From positions 434,001-498,000 of the forward strand of contig CAVPFA010000004.1 in NCBI GenBank assembly GCA_963703655.1: a stretch of 64,000 nucleotides of DNA, read 5' to 3'. The notes under the pieces were generated by a model. It did not search any database, was not told the origin of the DNA, and saw only the letters and a program-made list of their open reading frames with translations. Shown here in pieces: positions 53,336 through 61,634 of this stretch. This stretch comes from CAVPFA01 sp963703655 (GTDB lineage: Bacteria > Actinomycetota > Acidimicrobiia > Acidimicrobiales > Bog-793). Position numbers and translations under genes: made by a program. Each line of letters starts with the position of its first letter. The first letter of the stretch is position 1.

Positions 53336-53470
53336 GGCGCCGAGCTGGGTCGGCGGGGCCGGGCTCGTCCGGCCGACGGCCCCTGGCGGGCCGGCGGGGC
53401 TCGTCCGGGCTGGCGGGGGGCTACTCGGCCGGCGGAGCCGGCGGGGGCGCCGCATGTCCAGCCGGTAGCC
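53336..53470. repeat. GC-rich repetitive spacer
   Basis: Irregular repeats of GGCCGGCGGGGCTCGTCCGG and related GCCGGCGG motifs lie between two plus-strand genes. No gene is seen; it could weaken read-through by forming hairpins. Confidence 0.5.
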
Positions 53471-53480
53471 TGCTCGGACT

Positions 53481-54329
53481 GTGCCCACGACTCGAGCCAC
53501 GACCCCCGACGGGGTCACCCTGGCGCTGCACGATCTCGGGGGCGAAGGCCGGTCCGCCCTCCTGGTGCACGCAACAGGCTTCCACGGCCGGGCGTTCGGC
53601 CCGCTTGCCCACTTTCTCGATGACCGATTCCATAGCGTGGCACCCGATCTCCGTGGGCACGGGGAGTCCGGGGTGCCGGCGAACTTGGATTTCGAATGGG
53701 TCGGTTTTGGGGCTGACGTCCTGACGGCGGTCGATGCTCTCAGGCTCGAGCGCCCTGTCGGCATCGGTCATTCCAGCGGAGGGGCAGCGCTTCTTCTTGC
53801 GGAGGAGGCCCGACCCGGCACCTTTTCTGCCCTCTATTGCTACGAGCCCGTCGTGATACCGCCGGAGGGCCCCCCGTCTGGGAATCCCAGTACCTCGCTC
53901 GCACGAGCGGCCCGGCAGCGACGGGAGGTCTTCGCGTCTCGCACTGAGGCCTACGACAATTACGCCTCGAAGCCGCCATTCAGCGTCTTGGACCCTGAAG
54001 CGCTCGCCGCCTACGTCGAGTTCGGTTTCGAGGACCTTCCGGACGGCACCGTCCGGCTCCGGTGCCGGGGCGAGAACGAGGCACTGGTCTACGAGGCGAG
54101 CCTCCGCCACCCTGGTTTCTCCCTGCTCACGCGAGTCAGGTGCCCGGTGCTGGTCGCTTTCGGCAGCGAGACCGACCATTTCGGCCCGGCCGTGCTCCGG
54201 CCGGTGGTGGAGCGCCTCTCGAACGGGCGCCTCGAAGAGCTCGCCGGGCTCGGGCATTTCGGGCCTCTCCAGCGACCCGCCACTGTGGCCGCCTCGGTAA
54301 TCCGGGCTGTCGACCCACCCCCGGCGTAG
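53481..54329 (+). CDS. Alpha/beta-hydrolase
   Basis: 282 residues. The classical features are LLVHATGFHGRAFGPLA (oxyanion region), DLRGHGESG, IGHSSGGAALLLAEEA with the nucleophile Ser in G-H-S-S-G, FGSETDHFGP for the acid and GLGHFGPLQRP for the His. The GTG at 53481 is the only sensible start. The substrate is unknown. It lies 10 nt before the RecB-type nuclease gene and may be co-transcribed with it. Confidence 0.88.
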   Translation: MPTTRATTPDGVTLALHDLGGEGRSALLVHATGFHGRAFGPLAHFLDDRFHSVAPDLRGHGESGVPANLDFEWVGFGADVLTAVDALRLERPVGIGHSSGGAALLLAEEARPGTFSALYCYEPVVIPPEGPPSGNPSTSLARAARQRREVFASRTEAYDNYASKPPFSVLDPEALAAYVEFGFEDLPDGTVRLRCRGENEALVYEASLRHPGFSLLTRVRCPVLVAFGSETDHFGPAVLRPVVERLSNGRLEELAGLGHFGPLQRPATVAASVIRAVDPPPA

Positions 54330-54339
54330 CCTGGCCCCA

Positions 54340-55353
54340 ATGACTCCCTCGGTGACCGACCTACCCCTCTTACCGCTCCTGCCTCTCCCGAGCACCCTCT
54401 CGCCCTCGAAGATCACGGCCTTTACGAATTGCCCACTTGCGTTCCGCTTCTCGGTCGTCGAGCATCTGCCCGAAGCGCCCTCACCGGCGGCCTTGAAAGG
54501 CACTTTGGTCCACCGGGCACTCGAGCTGCTCTTCACCAACTACCCCCGCGGCGCAAGGAGCAAGCCTGCTGCTCAAGCGGCCCTGGACGCCGCATGGTCG
54601 GAGCTGCTCGGAGGGGACGAGCTCGAAGGCCTCGAGCTCGACGAGAGCGCGACGGCTGCCTTCATCGCCGAGGCTCGAACGCTCGTGGACCGCTACTTCG
54701 AGCTCGAGGACCCCGACAGCGTCCGTGCCGTCGGGCTCGAGCTGAACTTGACCACCGAGCTCAACGGTGTGACCGTCCGCGGGATCATCGACCGCCTCGA
54801 CGAGCTGGACGATGGCAGCCTCGTGGTCGTCGACTACAAGACAGGGCGATCACCGCGCATCGAGCAGTCGCGGTCGCGACTGAGTGGAGTCCAGATGTAC
54901 GCCCTCATGTGCGAAGCCGAGCTGGGGAGACGGCCGCAAGTCGTTCGCCTCCTCTATTTGCGCGACAGAGTCGTCATTTCCGCGACACCGACGGATCAGG
55001 CCATGCGCGGCACTCGCCAGCGCGCCCTTGGCGTGTGGTCTGCGATCGAGCGGGCCTGCCAGCAGGACGACTTCCGGCCGAATCCGTCAAGCCTTTGCCG
55101 CCACTGCGCCTTCCAGGCGTACTGCCCGTGCTTCGGTGGCGACCCGACGCTCGCCGCCTCGGCGCTGGCGCCGTGCACGGGGGCGCCGGCGACCGGACAG
55201 ACGCTCGCGGCGCCGGCGCTGAGGCAAGCGCCCGCCGCGACAGCCGCGCCGGCCGGGCCGGCCGGGCCGGCCCCCTCGGAGGACAACGGGCTCGCGCCGA
55301 ACGGTTCGGCGTTGTCTGCCGCAGGAGTCGGCTCGGGCACCTTGTTCGGCTGA
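54340..55353 (+). CDS. RecB-family PD-(D/E)XK nuclease-like protein
   Basis: 337 residues. The nuclease core reads LSPSKITAFTNCPLAFRF, KGTLVHRALELLF, VRGIIDRLDELDDGSLVVVDYKTGRSP (the D and D-Y-K of the active site), and VQMYALMCEAE. Four Cys, one near residue 32 and the cluster SSLCRHCAFQAYCPC, should hold a 4Fe-4S cluster as in Cas4/AddB-type enzymes. A disordered Ala/Pro tail of about 55 residues follows. No CRISPR array is nearby. The TGA overlaps the next ATG by one base. Confidence 0.88.
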   Translation: MTPSVTDLPLLPLLPLPSTLSPSKITAFTNCPLAFRFSVVEHLPEAPSPAALKGTLVHRALELLFTNYPRGARSKPAAQAALDAAWSELLGGDELEGLELDESATAAFIAEARTLVDRYFELEDPDSVRAVGLELNLTTELNGVTVRGIIDRLDELDDGSLVVVDYKTGRSPRIEQSRSRLSGVQMYALMCEAELGRRPQVVRLLYLRDRVVISATPTDQAMRGTRQRALGVWSAIERACQQDDFRPNPSSLCRHCAFQAYCPCFGGDPTLAASALAPCTGAPATGQTLAAPALRQAPAATAAPAGPAGPAPSEDNGLAPNGSALSAAGVGSGTLFG

Positions 55354-55901
55354 TGCACTCGTTCATCCGGGCGCTCGACGCTCGCGTGGAGGACTTGTTC
55401 GCCCGGTTCCGCGGCAACCCGGTCGCGGACCGGATCTTCTACACCGCTTCCGCGCTCGGCGATTTCGGGCTGCTTTGGCTCGCCCTCGGACTCATACGCA
55501 TCCTGCGGGGCAGGCCTGGAGACACCGGAGCGGGACTGCGGGCGGTCATCGCGACCGGCATCGAGTCAGTCCTCGTCAACGCCGGATTGAAATCGGTGTT
55601 CAGGCGGCGTCGTCCGAGGCCGATCGGGGCACACCCGTTGCCCTTCCGCCAGCCGCTCACGTCGAGCTTCCCGAGCGGCCACGCGACCGCCGCGTTCTGC
55701 GCTGCGACATTGCTCGCCGAAGATGAGAAACGGGCGCCGGTCTACTACGGCCTCGCGACCGTAGTAGCGCTCAGCCGTGTCTACACGAAGATCCACCACG
55801 CATCAGACGTCCTGGGCGGCGCCGCGATCGGCCTCGCGCTCGGTCATCTCGCGAGGCGTATCGTCCCCCTTGCCAGACCGGGACCCATCGGCAGGCATTA
55901 G
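55353..55901 (+). CDS. PAP2-superfamily membrane phosphatase
   Basis: 182 residues with several membrane helices. All three phosphatase motifs are visible: KSVFRRRRPRP, FPSGHATAAF and SRVYTKIHHASDVLGG. Such enzymes dephosphorylate lipid phosphates or polyprenyl diphosphates at the membrane. The ATG shares a base with the upstream stop, so it is coupled to the nuclease gene, and purE follows after 13 nt. Confidence 0.92.
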   Translation: MHSFIRALDARVEDLFARFRGNPVADRIFYTASALGDFGLLWLALGLIRILRGRPGDTGAGLRAVIATGIESVLVNAGLKSVFRRRRPRPIGAHPLPFRQPLTSSFPSGHATAAFCAATLLAEDEKRAPVYYGLATVVALSRVYTKIHHASDVLGGAAIGLALGHLARRIVPLARPGPIGRH

Positions 55902-55914
55902 GAGGGATCGTGAG

Positions 55915-56409
55915 TTGAGGGTCGGCATCGTGATGGGAAGCGATTCGGATGAGCAGGTCATGCGGGGCGCCGCCGAGGCGCTCGACGAGCTCGCGATCAA
56001 GTGGGAAATGCGCGTCCTGTCTGCGCACCGCACGCCGGACGACACCATCAGCTACGCCCGTAAGGCCGCGGACCGCGGCCTGGGCGTGATCATCGCGGGA
56101 GCCGGCGGTGCGGCGCATCTCGCAGGGGTGATCGCGGCCTCGACGACCCTGCCCGTGATCGGGGTGCCGATCGCGCTCGCGAAGCTTGACGGCCTCGACT
56201 CGCTCCTGTCGATGGTCCAGATGCCGCGCGGTATCCCCGTGGCAACCGTTGCTATCGACGGCGCCCGCAACGCCGGCCTACTGGCGGCGCGGATCCTGGC
56301 GCTCGACGACGATGGGCTCCGGGACGCACTTGTCGCACAGGCCGAGCAGCTTGCCGAGGGAGTTCGAGCACGCGACCGGGCGCTTCAGGAGCGACTCGGT
56401 CCCGCCTGA
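55915..56409 (+). CDS. purE: N5-carboxyaminoimidazole ribonucleotide mutase
   Basis: 164 residues of the class I PurE type, acting in purine synthesis. The signature is VGIVMGSDSDEQVMRGAAEAL, then VLSAHRTPDD, IIAGAGGAAHLAGVIAA and LPVIGVPI. No ATG fits; TTG 55915 with a TAGGAGG site 10-16 nt upstream is the best start, since the nearby GTG leads to a stop. Its usual partner purK is not in the window. Confidence 0.95.
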   Translation: MRVGIVMGSDSDEQVMRGAAEALDELAIKWEMRVLSAHRTPDDTISYARKAADRGLGVIIAGAGGAAHLAGVIAASTTLPVIGVPIALAKLDGLDSLLSMVQMPRGIPVATVAIDGARNAGLLAARILALDDDGLRDALVAQAEQLAEGVRARDRALQERLGPA

Positions 56410-56410
56410 G

Positions 56411-57358
56411 TCAGGACGGAGTCGGCCCGGGCTCAGCCCCGTCCTTGTGATCGTCGTCGGCGGGCGGCGCCGCGGGCGTACCGAGCTCACCGGCGGCACC
56501 GGACAGAGGAGCGACCGCTGCTGGCTCTGCCTTGGTCGACGAGGGAGCCCGCACGGCAAACGGGCTGGCGTCATCGGCCGTACCGGGACGCCTCATGAAC
56601 TCCAGAAGCTCGATCGGGATGGGGAAGATCAGAGTGGAGTTGTGCTCGGTGGCGACCTCGGCAAGGGTCTGCAGCGACCGCAGCTGCATCGAGCCTGGAG
56701 CCGAAGCGAGCATCGTGGCCGCCTCCGAAAGCTCTCTCGACGCCTCGAGCTCACCGGTCGCTGCGATCACCTTGGCCCGGCGCTCGCGTTCAGCTTCGGC
56801 TTGGCGGGACATCGCACGCACGAGCTCGGCCGGCAGGGAGATGTCGCGGATCTGCACCTCGTGCACCTCGACGCCGAAGCCCTGGGTGGACAAGGCGATC
56901 TGCGCCTTCAACTCGTTGTTGATGTCCTCTCTGTGTGCCAGGAGATTGTCGAGTTCGTGGCGCCCGATGATCGAGCGCAGGCTCGTCATCGCGATGCGCT
57001 GGCTCGCAAGCCTGAAGTTGTCGACGCCCACGACGGCGCGGACGGGGTCGGCGACACGGAAGTAGACGACCGCATCGACCTGCAAGGTGACGTTGTCGGC
57101 CGTGATCGCCGACTGCGGGGGGATGTCGACCACTTCCACGCGCAGGTTCACCTTGACGACTCGGTCGACACCGGGGATGCGGACGATGAGGCCCGGGCCC
57201 TTTGCTTGTGAGCGAATCCGGCCGAAACGGAAAAACACCGCCCGTTGGTACTCGGTCACCACCACCAGGAGGGAGCGAACGATGATCATCACGAGAACGG
57301 CGAAGACGACGACACCTCCGATGATGCCGCCAACCAACGCGTCCGAGGCCAGAACCAT
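56411..57358 (-). CDS. Slipin/stomatin-like SPFH-domain protein 2
   Basis: 315 residues. An N-terminal helix (VGGIIGGVVVFAVLVMIIVRS) is followed by an SPFH domain (VVTEYQRAVFFRFGRI, DIPPQSAITADNVTLQVDAVVYFRV, LRSIIGRHELDNLLAHRE) and a Glu/Ala/Arg coiled coil. The C-terminus is an acidic, Ala/Pro-rich tail. Unlike slipin 1 it has no NfeD gene beside it. The stop is convergent with purE and the ATG at 57358 lies 5 nt after the LLM-oxidoreductase stop, so those two are probably co-transcribed. Confidence 0.92.
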   Translation of the reverse strand: MVLASDALVGGIIGGVVVFAVLVMIIVRSLLVVVTEYQRAVFFRFGRIRSQAKGPGLIVRIPGVDRVVKVNLRVEVVDIPPQSAITADNVTLQVDAVVYFRVADPVRAVVGVDNFRLASQRIAMTSLRSIIGRHELDNLLAHREDINNELKAQIALSTQGFGVEVHEVQIRDISLPAELVRAMSRQAEAERERRAKVIAATGELEASRELSEAATMLASAPGSMQLRSLQTLAEVATEHNSTLIFPIPIELLEFMRRPGTADDASPFAVRAPSSTKAEPAAVAPLSGAAGELGTPAAPPADDDHKDGAEPGPTPS

Positions 57359-57362
57359 GATC

Positions 57363-58331
57363 TCAGTCTGCCATGTTCCTCGTGGGTGCAAGTAGGCGGA
57401 CCGTCTCGCGCGCCGGGACGTCCGCGAACGGAAGAGGCATCAGGACCGGTGTCGTCACCCCGTTTGCCACATAGCGCTCTATCTGCGCCCGGCACTCGTC
57501 CGGTGATCCGTGCACGACAAGCTCATCGACGACATCGTCACCGATCGCCTCGACGGCGGCCTTGCGATCGCCAGACCGCCACAGGTCCCACATCGCCTGC
57601 AACTTCGGCCCCCGCCCGATCCACTCCTGAAATGCTGCGTAGACCTGCACGTTCAGGTAGGCAGCTATCAGCATCTTGGCTTGGGCCCGGACGGCTGCGG
57701 TGTCATCTGAGGCGCACACGTAGATGCGGCAGACCACTTCCTTGCCGGGCCCGACCTCGGGAATGATCTTCTTTACGTCCTCCGCCGAGAGCCAGTTGAT
57801 GACCGTTCCGTCGGCCGCTCTTCCGGCGAGGCGCAGCATGCCCGGACGCAACGCCGCTACAAGGATCGGCGGTATGACCTCGGGCGGGCGCTCCAGACGG
57901 AAGCCTCGGACCCGGAACGTTTCGTACTCCCGGTCGACCTTCTCGCCCCGAAGTGCCTCCTTCAAGAACAGCACCATGTCCCGATTGCGCTTGTAGGGCT
58001 CCGCGAAGACCAGGCCGTTCCAGCGCTCCACGATCACGTCGGACGAGGTGCCGAGCCCGAACACGAAACGACCAGGTGCAGCCTCGGCCAATGTCGCCAC
58101 ACACATCGCCAGCGTCGCAGGCCCCCTCGTGAACGACGGGACGATGCCGGTGCCGAGTCGCAGCGAGCCCGTCCACGCGGCGGTCATCGCCAGCGGCGCG
58201 AACCCGTCGGTGCCGCTCGCTTCGGCGGTCCAGACGTCGGTGTAGCCGAGATCGACGAGCTCTTCGACGATCTCCCGGTGATCGGCCAGCGGGGTGCGAT
58301 CGAATGGGAGCGTGACGCCGTATTTGGACAT
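57363..58331 (-). CDS. LLM-class F420-dependent oxidoreductase
   Basis: A 322-residue luciferase-like TIM barrel. Motifs are EIVEELVDLGYTDVWTAEASGTDGFAPLAM, LRLGTGIVPSFTRGPATLAM, GRFVFGLGTSSDVIVERWNG and PPEVIPPILVAALRPGMLRLAGRAADG. In actinobacteria this class usually takes F420. The substrate is unknown. It is divergent from the YdjC-like gene and upstream of slipin 2. Confidence 0.9.
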   Translation of the reverse strand: MSKYGVTLPFDRTPLADHREIVEELVDLGYTDVWTAEASGTDGFAPLAMTAAWTGSLRLGTGIVPSFTRGPATLAMCVATLAEAAPGRFVFGLGTSSDVIVERWNGLVFAEPYKRNRDMVLFLKEALRGEKVDREYETFRVRGFRLERPPEVIPPILVAALRPGMLRLAGRAADGTVINWLSAEDVKKIIPEVGPGKEVVCRIYVCASDDTAAVRAQAKMLIAAYLNVQVYAAFQEWIGRGPKLQAMWDLWRSGDRKAAVEAIGDDVVDELVVHGSPDECRAQIERYVANGVTTPVLMPLPFADVPARETVRLLAPTRNMAD

Positions 58332-58379
58332 CGCGGAATCCTATGGCCGGGCCGAGGAGCGGTTTGAGGACTGGGGCCC

Positions 58380-58395
58380 ACCGACTACCGTCGGT
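58380..58395. promoter_or_regulatory. Inverted repeat just upstream of the YdjC-like gene
   Basis: ACCGAC-TACC-GTCGGT has perfect 6-bp arms and ends 3 bp before the GTG start, in the divergent spacer. It may be an operator or a small RNA hairpin over the ribosome site. Confidence 0.35.
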
Positions 58396-58398
58396 CTG

Positions 58399-59322
58399 GT
58401 GACGACGACTCTGGCCGAGCGACTCGGTTACGGTTCGGAGGACTGCGTGCTCGTCGTGAGCTGCGCCGAGCTCGGTGTGTTCCACGCCGGCAACGTCGCG
58501 ATCTACGAGGCGCTGCGAAACGGGACGGCCACCACCGCGACCTTGATGGTGCCCGCACCCTGGGCGCGCGGTGCCGCGGCCCAGTACCGGGGCGAGGACG
58601 TGGGCGTCGGTCTCACGCTCAACGCCGAGCACGACCTCTACCGCTGGGGACCGATCACACTTTCACCGTCGTTGCTCGACGGAGACGGCGGCTTCCCGCG
58701 GACCGCCGCCGACCTATGGGACCACGCTGACCTCGACGAGGTGCGCCGGGAGTGCCGCGCCCAGCTCGAGCGGGCGATCTATTGGGGGTTCGACGTCAGC
58801 CACCTCGACGCTCACCTCGACGCCGTCCAACTGAAGCCGGAATTCTTCGACGTCCTCCTCGACCTCGCCGAGGAGTTTCGCCTGCCACTCCGGTTACCAG
58901 ATGCCGGAGCACAACGGCTCGCCGGGTTCCCGTTTCGAGAGCTAGCCGCCGAACGGGGCGTCTTGTCGCCGGACCGGGTCATCTTGACCGGCGAGCAGGC
59001 CGGTCGCGGTGGGCCGGGCTGGGCGGTCAGCAGCGGGCAGGCAGCCGACGCCGAACGCGAGGACGCAAACTTATGCGAGGACGCAAGCGAGCAGGCGCAG
59101 CTCGTCAAGCTGCTCGCCGGACTCGAGCCCGGGATCACCGAGGTCTGCTTCCGGCCGGCGGTCGACACAATCGAGCTTCGCGCCGCGGCCCCCGACTGGC
59201 GGGAGCGCACCGCCGACCGCCGGCTGCTGGTGGACGAGGCGGCCGTAGCCGAAGCGGTGGACGCCGCAGAGGTGGAACTTCTCGGCTACCGCGCGCTTCG
59301 GGACCTCATGCGGGCCGGGTGA
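58399..59322 (+). CDS. YdjC/ChbG-family deacetylase-like protein
   Basis: About 307 residues. The pattern GVFHAGNVAIYEALRNGTATTATLMVPAPWA, VGVGLTLNAEHD with the metal-type His, and WGFDVSHLDAHLDAVQLKPEFFDVLLDLAEE fits the YdjC family of carbohydrate or N-acyl deacetylases. In place of the usual N-terminal Asp-Asp the protein has VVSCAELG, so the metal site may be altered. GTG 58399 is chosen over further upstream starts, which would run into the divergent gene's control region. Confidence 0.75.
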   Translation: MTTTLAERLGYGSEDCVLVVSCAELGVFHAGNVAIYEALRNGTATTATLMVPAPWARGAAAQYRGEDVGVGLTLNAEHDLYRWGPITLSPSLLDGDGGFPRTAADLWDHADLDEVRRECRAQLERAIYWGFDVSHLDAHLDAVQLKPEFFDVLLDLAEEFRLPLRLPDAGAQRLAGFPFRELAAERGVLSPDRVILTGEQAGRGGPGWAVSSGQAADAEREDANLCEDASEQAQLVKLLAGLEPGITEVCFRPAVDTIELRAAAPDWRERTADRRLLVDEAAVAEAVDAAEVELLGYRALRDLMRAG

Positions 59323-59437
59323 GCCCTCAAGCTCGTTGGTTTCGACGGTCTCCCAGAACGAAAACCATGGTTCGCCAGTGATGCCGGCGCGCAGTGCCGC
59401 CCAGACGGCGACTAGCCCTTTATGGTTGTGCTACTCT

Positions 59438-59731
59438 GTGACCACCGTGGGTAACAGTGTAGGCATAAGAGAACTGAGGCAGCAGGCGAGCTCCGTACTC
59501 AAACGAGTGATCGCTGGCGAGGTGATCGATATCACGCACCACGGTCATCCGATCGCGAGAATCGTGCCGCTTCACAACGGCGTCGTAGACCAGCTCATGA
59601 TCGAGGGGCGAGCCACAGGGGTCGATGCTGACTTGATCGAGCTCCTTGACGAGCTGACGCTGCCTGCTGCGCCGGGCAAGGCCGAGCTGCCTTCGCGAGC
59701 CCTTCTCGATCTGCGCGCTGAAAAACGCTAG
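59438..59731 (+). CDS. vapB: VapB/Phd-type antitoxin
   Basis: About 97 residues. The N-terminal VGIRELRQQASSVLKRVIAGEVIDITHHGHPIARIVPL is the Phd/YefM DNA-binding fold, and the rest is the toxin-binding tail. GTG 59438 or GTG 59447 could be the start, and both follow a TACTCT box closely, so a leaderless or short-leader transcript is possible. The stop is 2 nt before the toxin start. Confidence 0.88.
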   Translation: MTTVGNSVGIRELRQQASSVLKRVIAGEVIDITHHGHPIARIVPLHNGVVDQLMIEGRATGVDADLIELLDELTLPAAPGKAELPSRALLDLRAEKR

Positions 59732-59733
59732 TC

Positions 59734-60135
59734 GTGGCCGGGACGTTCGCCTACGTCGATTCCTCTGCTTTCGTGAAGCTCATCGTCTCGGAGCCGGAGT
59801 CGGCGGCACTACGGCGCGAGCTCGCTCGGTGGCCCGGCCGGGTCGCCTCCACACTCTTGCGGACCGAGGCCGTGCGAGCGCTGCGCCGCTCAGGAAACGA
59901 GCATCAGGTTCCGAATGCGCGAAGGCTCTTTAGAACGCTTCACCTCATTCGGATCGATGAGCCGCTCCTTGACCGAGCCGGAGATGCTGGCCCGAGCGAT
60001 CTGCGCTCGCTCGAGGCGATTCATCTCACTGCCGCCCTCTCGGTCGGTCCTGACCTCGCTGTCGCATTCATCTATGACGCCCGATTGAAGCGGGCGTTCG
60101 AGAACGTTGGGATCGACGTTTCCTCGCCGAATTGA
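59734..60135 (+). CDS. vapC: VapC-type PIN-domain toxin
   Basis: A 133-residue ribonuclease toxin. The acidic site includes Asp9 (YVDSSAFVKL), Glu45 (LRTEAVRAL), Glu94 (SLEAIHLTAAL, where most relatives have Asp) and Asp115 (YDARLKRAF). It has a GTG start, directly after the antitoxin gene. The module stands between unrelated housekeeping genes and is probably a small horizontally acquired unit. Confidence 0.9.
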   Translation: MAGTFAYVDSSAFVKLIVSEPESAALRRELARWPGRVASTLLRTEAVRALRRSGNEHQVPNARRLFRTLHLIRIDEPLLDRAGDAGPSDLRSLEAIHLTAALSVGPDLAVAFIYDARLKRAFENVGIDVSSPN

Positions 60136-60235
60136 CGTCGAGGCATCCCGCCGAGGTTGGTGCCGGTCGGCGCCGGTCTGGATCTTTGGCCCGTGCGTCC
60201 TGCACGCGTGCCATGCCGGCCGCGTACTGCCCTCC

Positions 60236-60622
60236 TCAGAACTCGGTTATCGCCAAGATCTCGGTCTGTAGCTGCTTGTACTCCGCGGAGTTCGTGATCG
60301 GCAGCAACGCCATCAGCTTGGCCATGTTGCCCGTGACCTTCACGCGTCCCTGCATGAAGGCAGCGTTGGCGTCTAGCTCGCCCTTTTGGATGCGCATCGC
60401 GTCCTCGTAGGTCTGGGTAAGAGTCACCTCGGCTTCGGGCAGTTCACCGAGCATCGACTCGAGGAGCTTCCCGTTCTCGAGCAGCCAGTAGTAGCGGACC
60501 TCGCCATCGGGGCCGTCGGTGATCACGTACTGCATCCTCGCAGAGGCTCCAGGGCGCTCCGGCTGTCCCTCGGCGAGCTTCTTGCCCTCGTCAAGCCACT
60601 CCTGGGTCAGCCACTTGGCCAT
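60236..60622 (-). CDS. SCP2-type sterol carrier domain protein
   Basis: 128 residues. The fold pattern is MQYVITDGPDGEVRYYWLLENGKLLE, then EAEVTLTQTYEDAMRIQKGELDANAAFMQGRVKVTGNMAKLMAL, the usual SCP2 lipid-binding signature. ATG 60622 is preceded by GAGGAGG. It is a stand-alone cytoplasmic lipid or hydrophobic-ligand binder. It follows the mca-type gene in the same direction after 75 nt. Confidence 0.9.
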   Translation of the reverse strand: MAKWLTQEWLDEGKKLAEGQPERPGASARMQYVITDGPDGEVRYYWLLENGKLLESMLGELPEAEVTLTQTYEDAMRIQKGELDANAAFMQGRVKVTGNMAKLMALLPITNSAEYKQLQTEILAITEF

Positions 60623-60697
60623 GTCGTCCTCCTCCTGCGCCCGTGGTACCTCCACCGGCACCGCGCACAGCTACAGCGGCCGGATGTTATCGGGTCG

Positions 60698-61555
60698 TCA
60701 AGGCCGGAGCCCGGCGAAGATGTCGTCCTCGGGAAGGTCTGTGTTGACCAGGCTGCGCGCGAGTACGTAGTCGTCGTAAGGGTGGATGGTTCTGGCGACT
60801 TCGGGGGGGAGCCCGAACCAGAATTTCGACGACGGATCGACCTGGGTCGCGTGAGCGAGGAGGGCCAGTGGGCGGATGTCCTCAAAGCCGGTCAGATCGA
60901 TCGAGGTCGTGATCTTGTCGTCGTCGCTCGGACGCTCCAGCCAGCGCTCGTCAAAGGGTGACTCGAGCCCCAATTCGAGAAACTTCTCGTGCGTGGCCAC
61001 GATCCGCGCCCGCGACCAGACCGAGTAGTACATCTTCGAAGGCTGGTAGGGCTCGCCAGCGGCCGGGAACGCCCCCGCATCACCCGCAGCGTCGAAAGCG
61101 ACAACCGAGATGTCGTGCACCCTGACGTGGTCAGGGTGCGGGTAGTACTTCTGGTCGTCGCCGTAGGTGATGATGACCTGAGGCCGCACCCGGCGGATCT
61201 CCGCAACGAGCCGCTCGACCGGCTCCTCCAACGGCTGGGCGGCGAAGGCCCGCGGATCGGAATTGGCCTCGGTGCCCGGCATGCCCGAGTCGCGATAGCC
61301 GAGCCGCACGACTTCGTCGTAGCCGATGATCTCAGCTGCTCGATCGAGCTCCTTGTGGCGAACCTGGGCGAGGTCGGCGCGGACCTCGGGGGTGTCCATG
61401 ACGGGGTTGAGGATCTCGCCTTCCTCGCCGCCGGTACACGTCACGAGCACCGCGTGAACTCCAGCGGCATGATATTTCGCGACGGTCCCGGCACCCTTGG
61501 ACGCCTCGTCGTCGGGATGCGCGTGCACGGTCAGGAGGCATAGCTGCTCGTCCAT
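60698..61555 (-). CDS. mca: Mycothiol S-conjugate amidase-like protein (LmbE family)
   Basis: 285 residues. Zinc ligands are in HAHPDDEASKGAGT and PHPDH, with TGGEEGEILNP and VRLGYRDSGMPGTEANSDPRAF typical of Mca. Mca cleaves mycothiol conjugates to release mercapturates and glucosaminyl-inositol. MshB is the close alternative, but the length and the KMYYSVWSR segment favour Mca. It supports a mycothiol-producing host, in line with the MscR protein elsewhere in the window. Confidence 0.9.
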   Translation of the reverse strand: MDEQLCLLTVHAHPDDEASKGAGTVAKYHAAGVHAVLVTCTGGEEGEILNPVMDTPEVRADLAQVRHKELDRAAEIIGYDEVVRLGYRDSGMPGTEANSDPRAFAAQPLEEPVERLVAEIRRVRPQVIITYGDDQKYYPHPDHVRVHDISVVAFDAAGDAGAFPAAGEPYQPSKMYYSVWSRARIVATHEKFLELGLESPFDERWLERPSDDDKITTSIDLTGFEDIRPLALLAHATQVDPSSKFWFGLPPEVARTIHPYDDYVLARSLVNTDLPEDDIFAGLRP

Positions 61556-61634
61556 GAGTGGCCACGCTAACGGGGCGGGGTAGCTGGAGCCGCCGGTCCG
61601 CCTATGCTGGCGGTATATAAGCAAGGGAGCGCAA

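Noticed and set aside
53336..53470. Small protein-coding genes in GC-rich spacers
   Set aside because: Open frames exist there on both strands, but the predicted products are pure Gly/Arg/Pro/Ala repeats without ribosome sites, as expected by chance at this base composition.
54340..55353. RecB/Cas4-like nuclease as a sign of a CRISPR locus
   Set aside because: No repeat-spacer array or other cas gene is visible within the window; the gene sits with a hydrolase and a PAP2 phosphatase.
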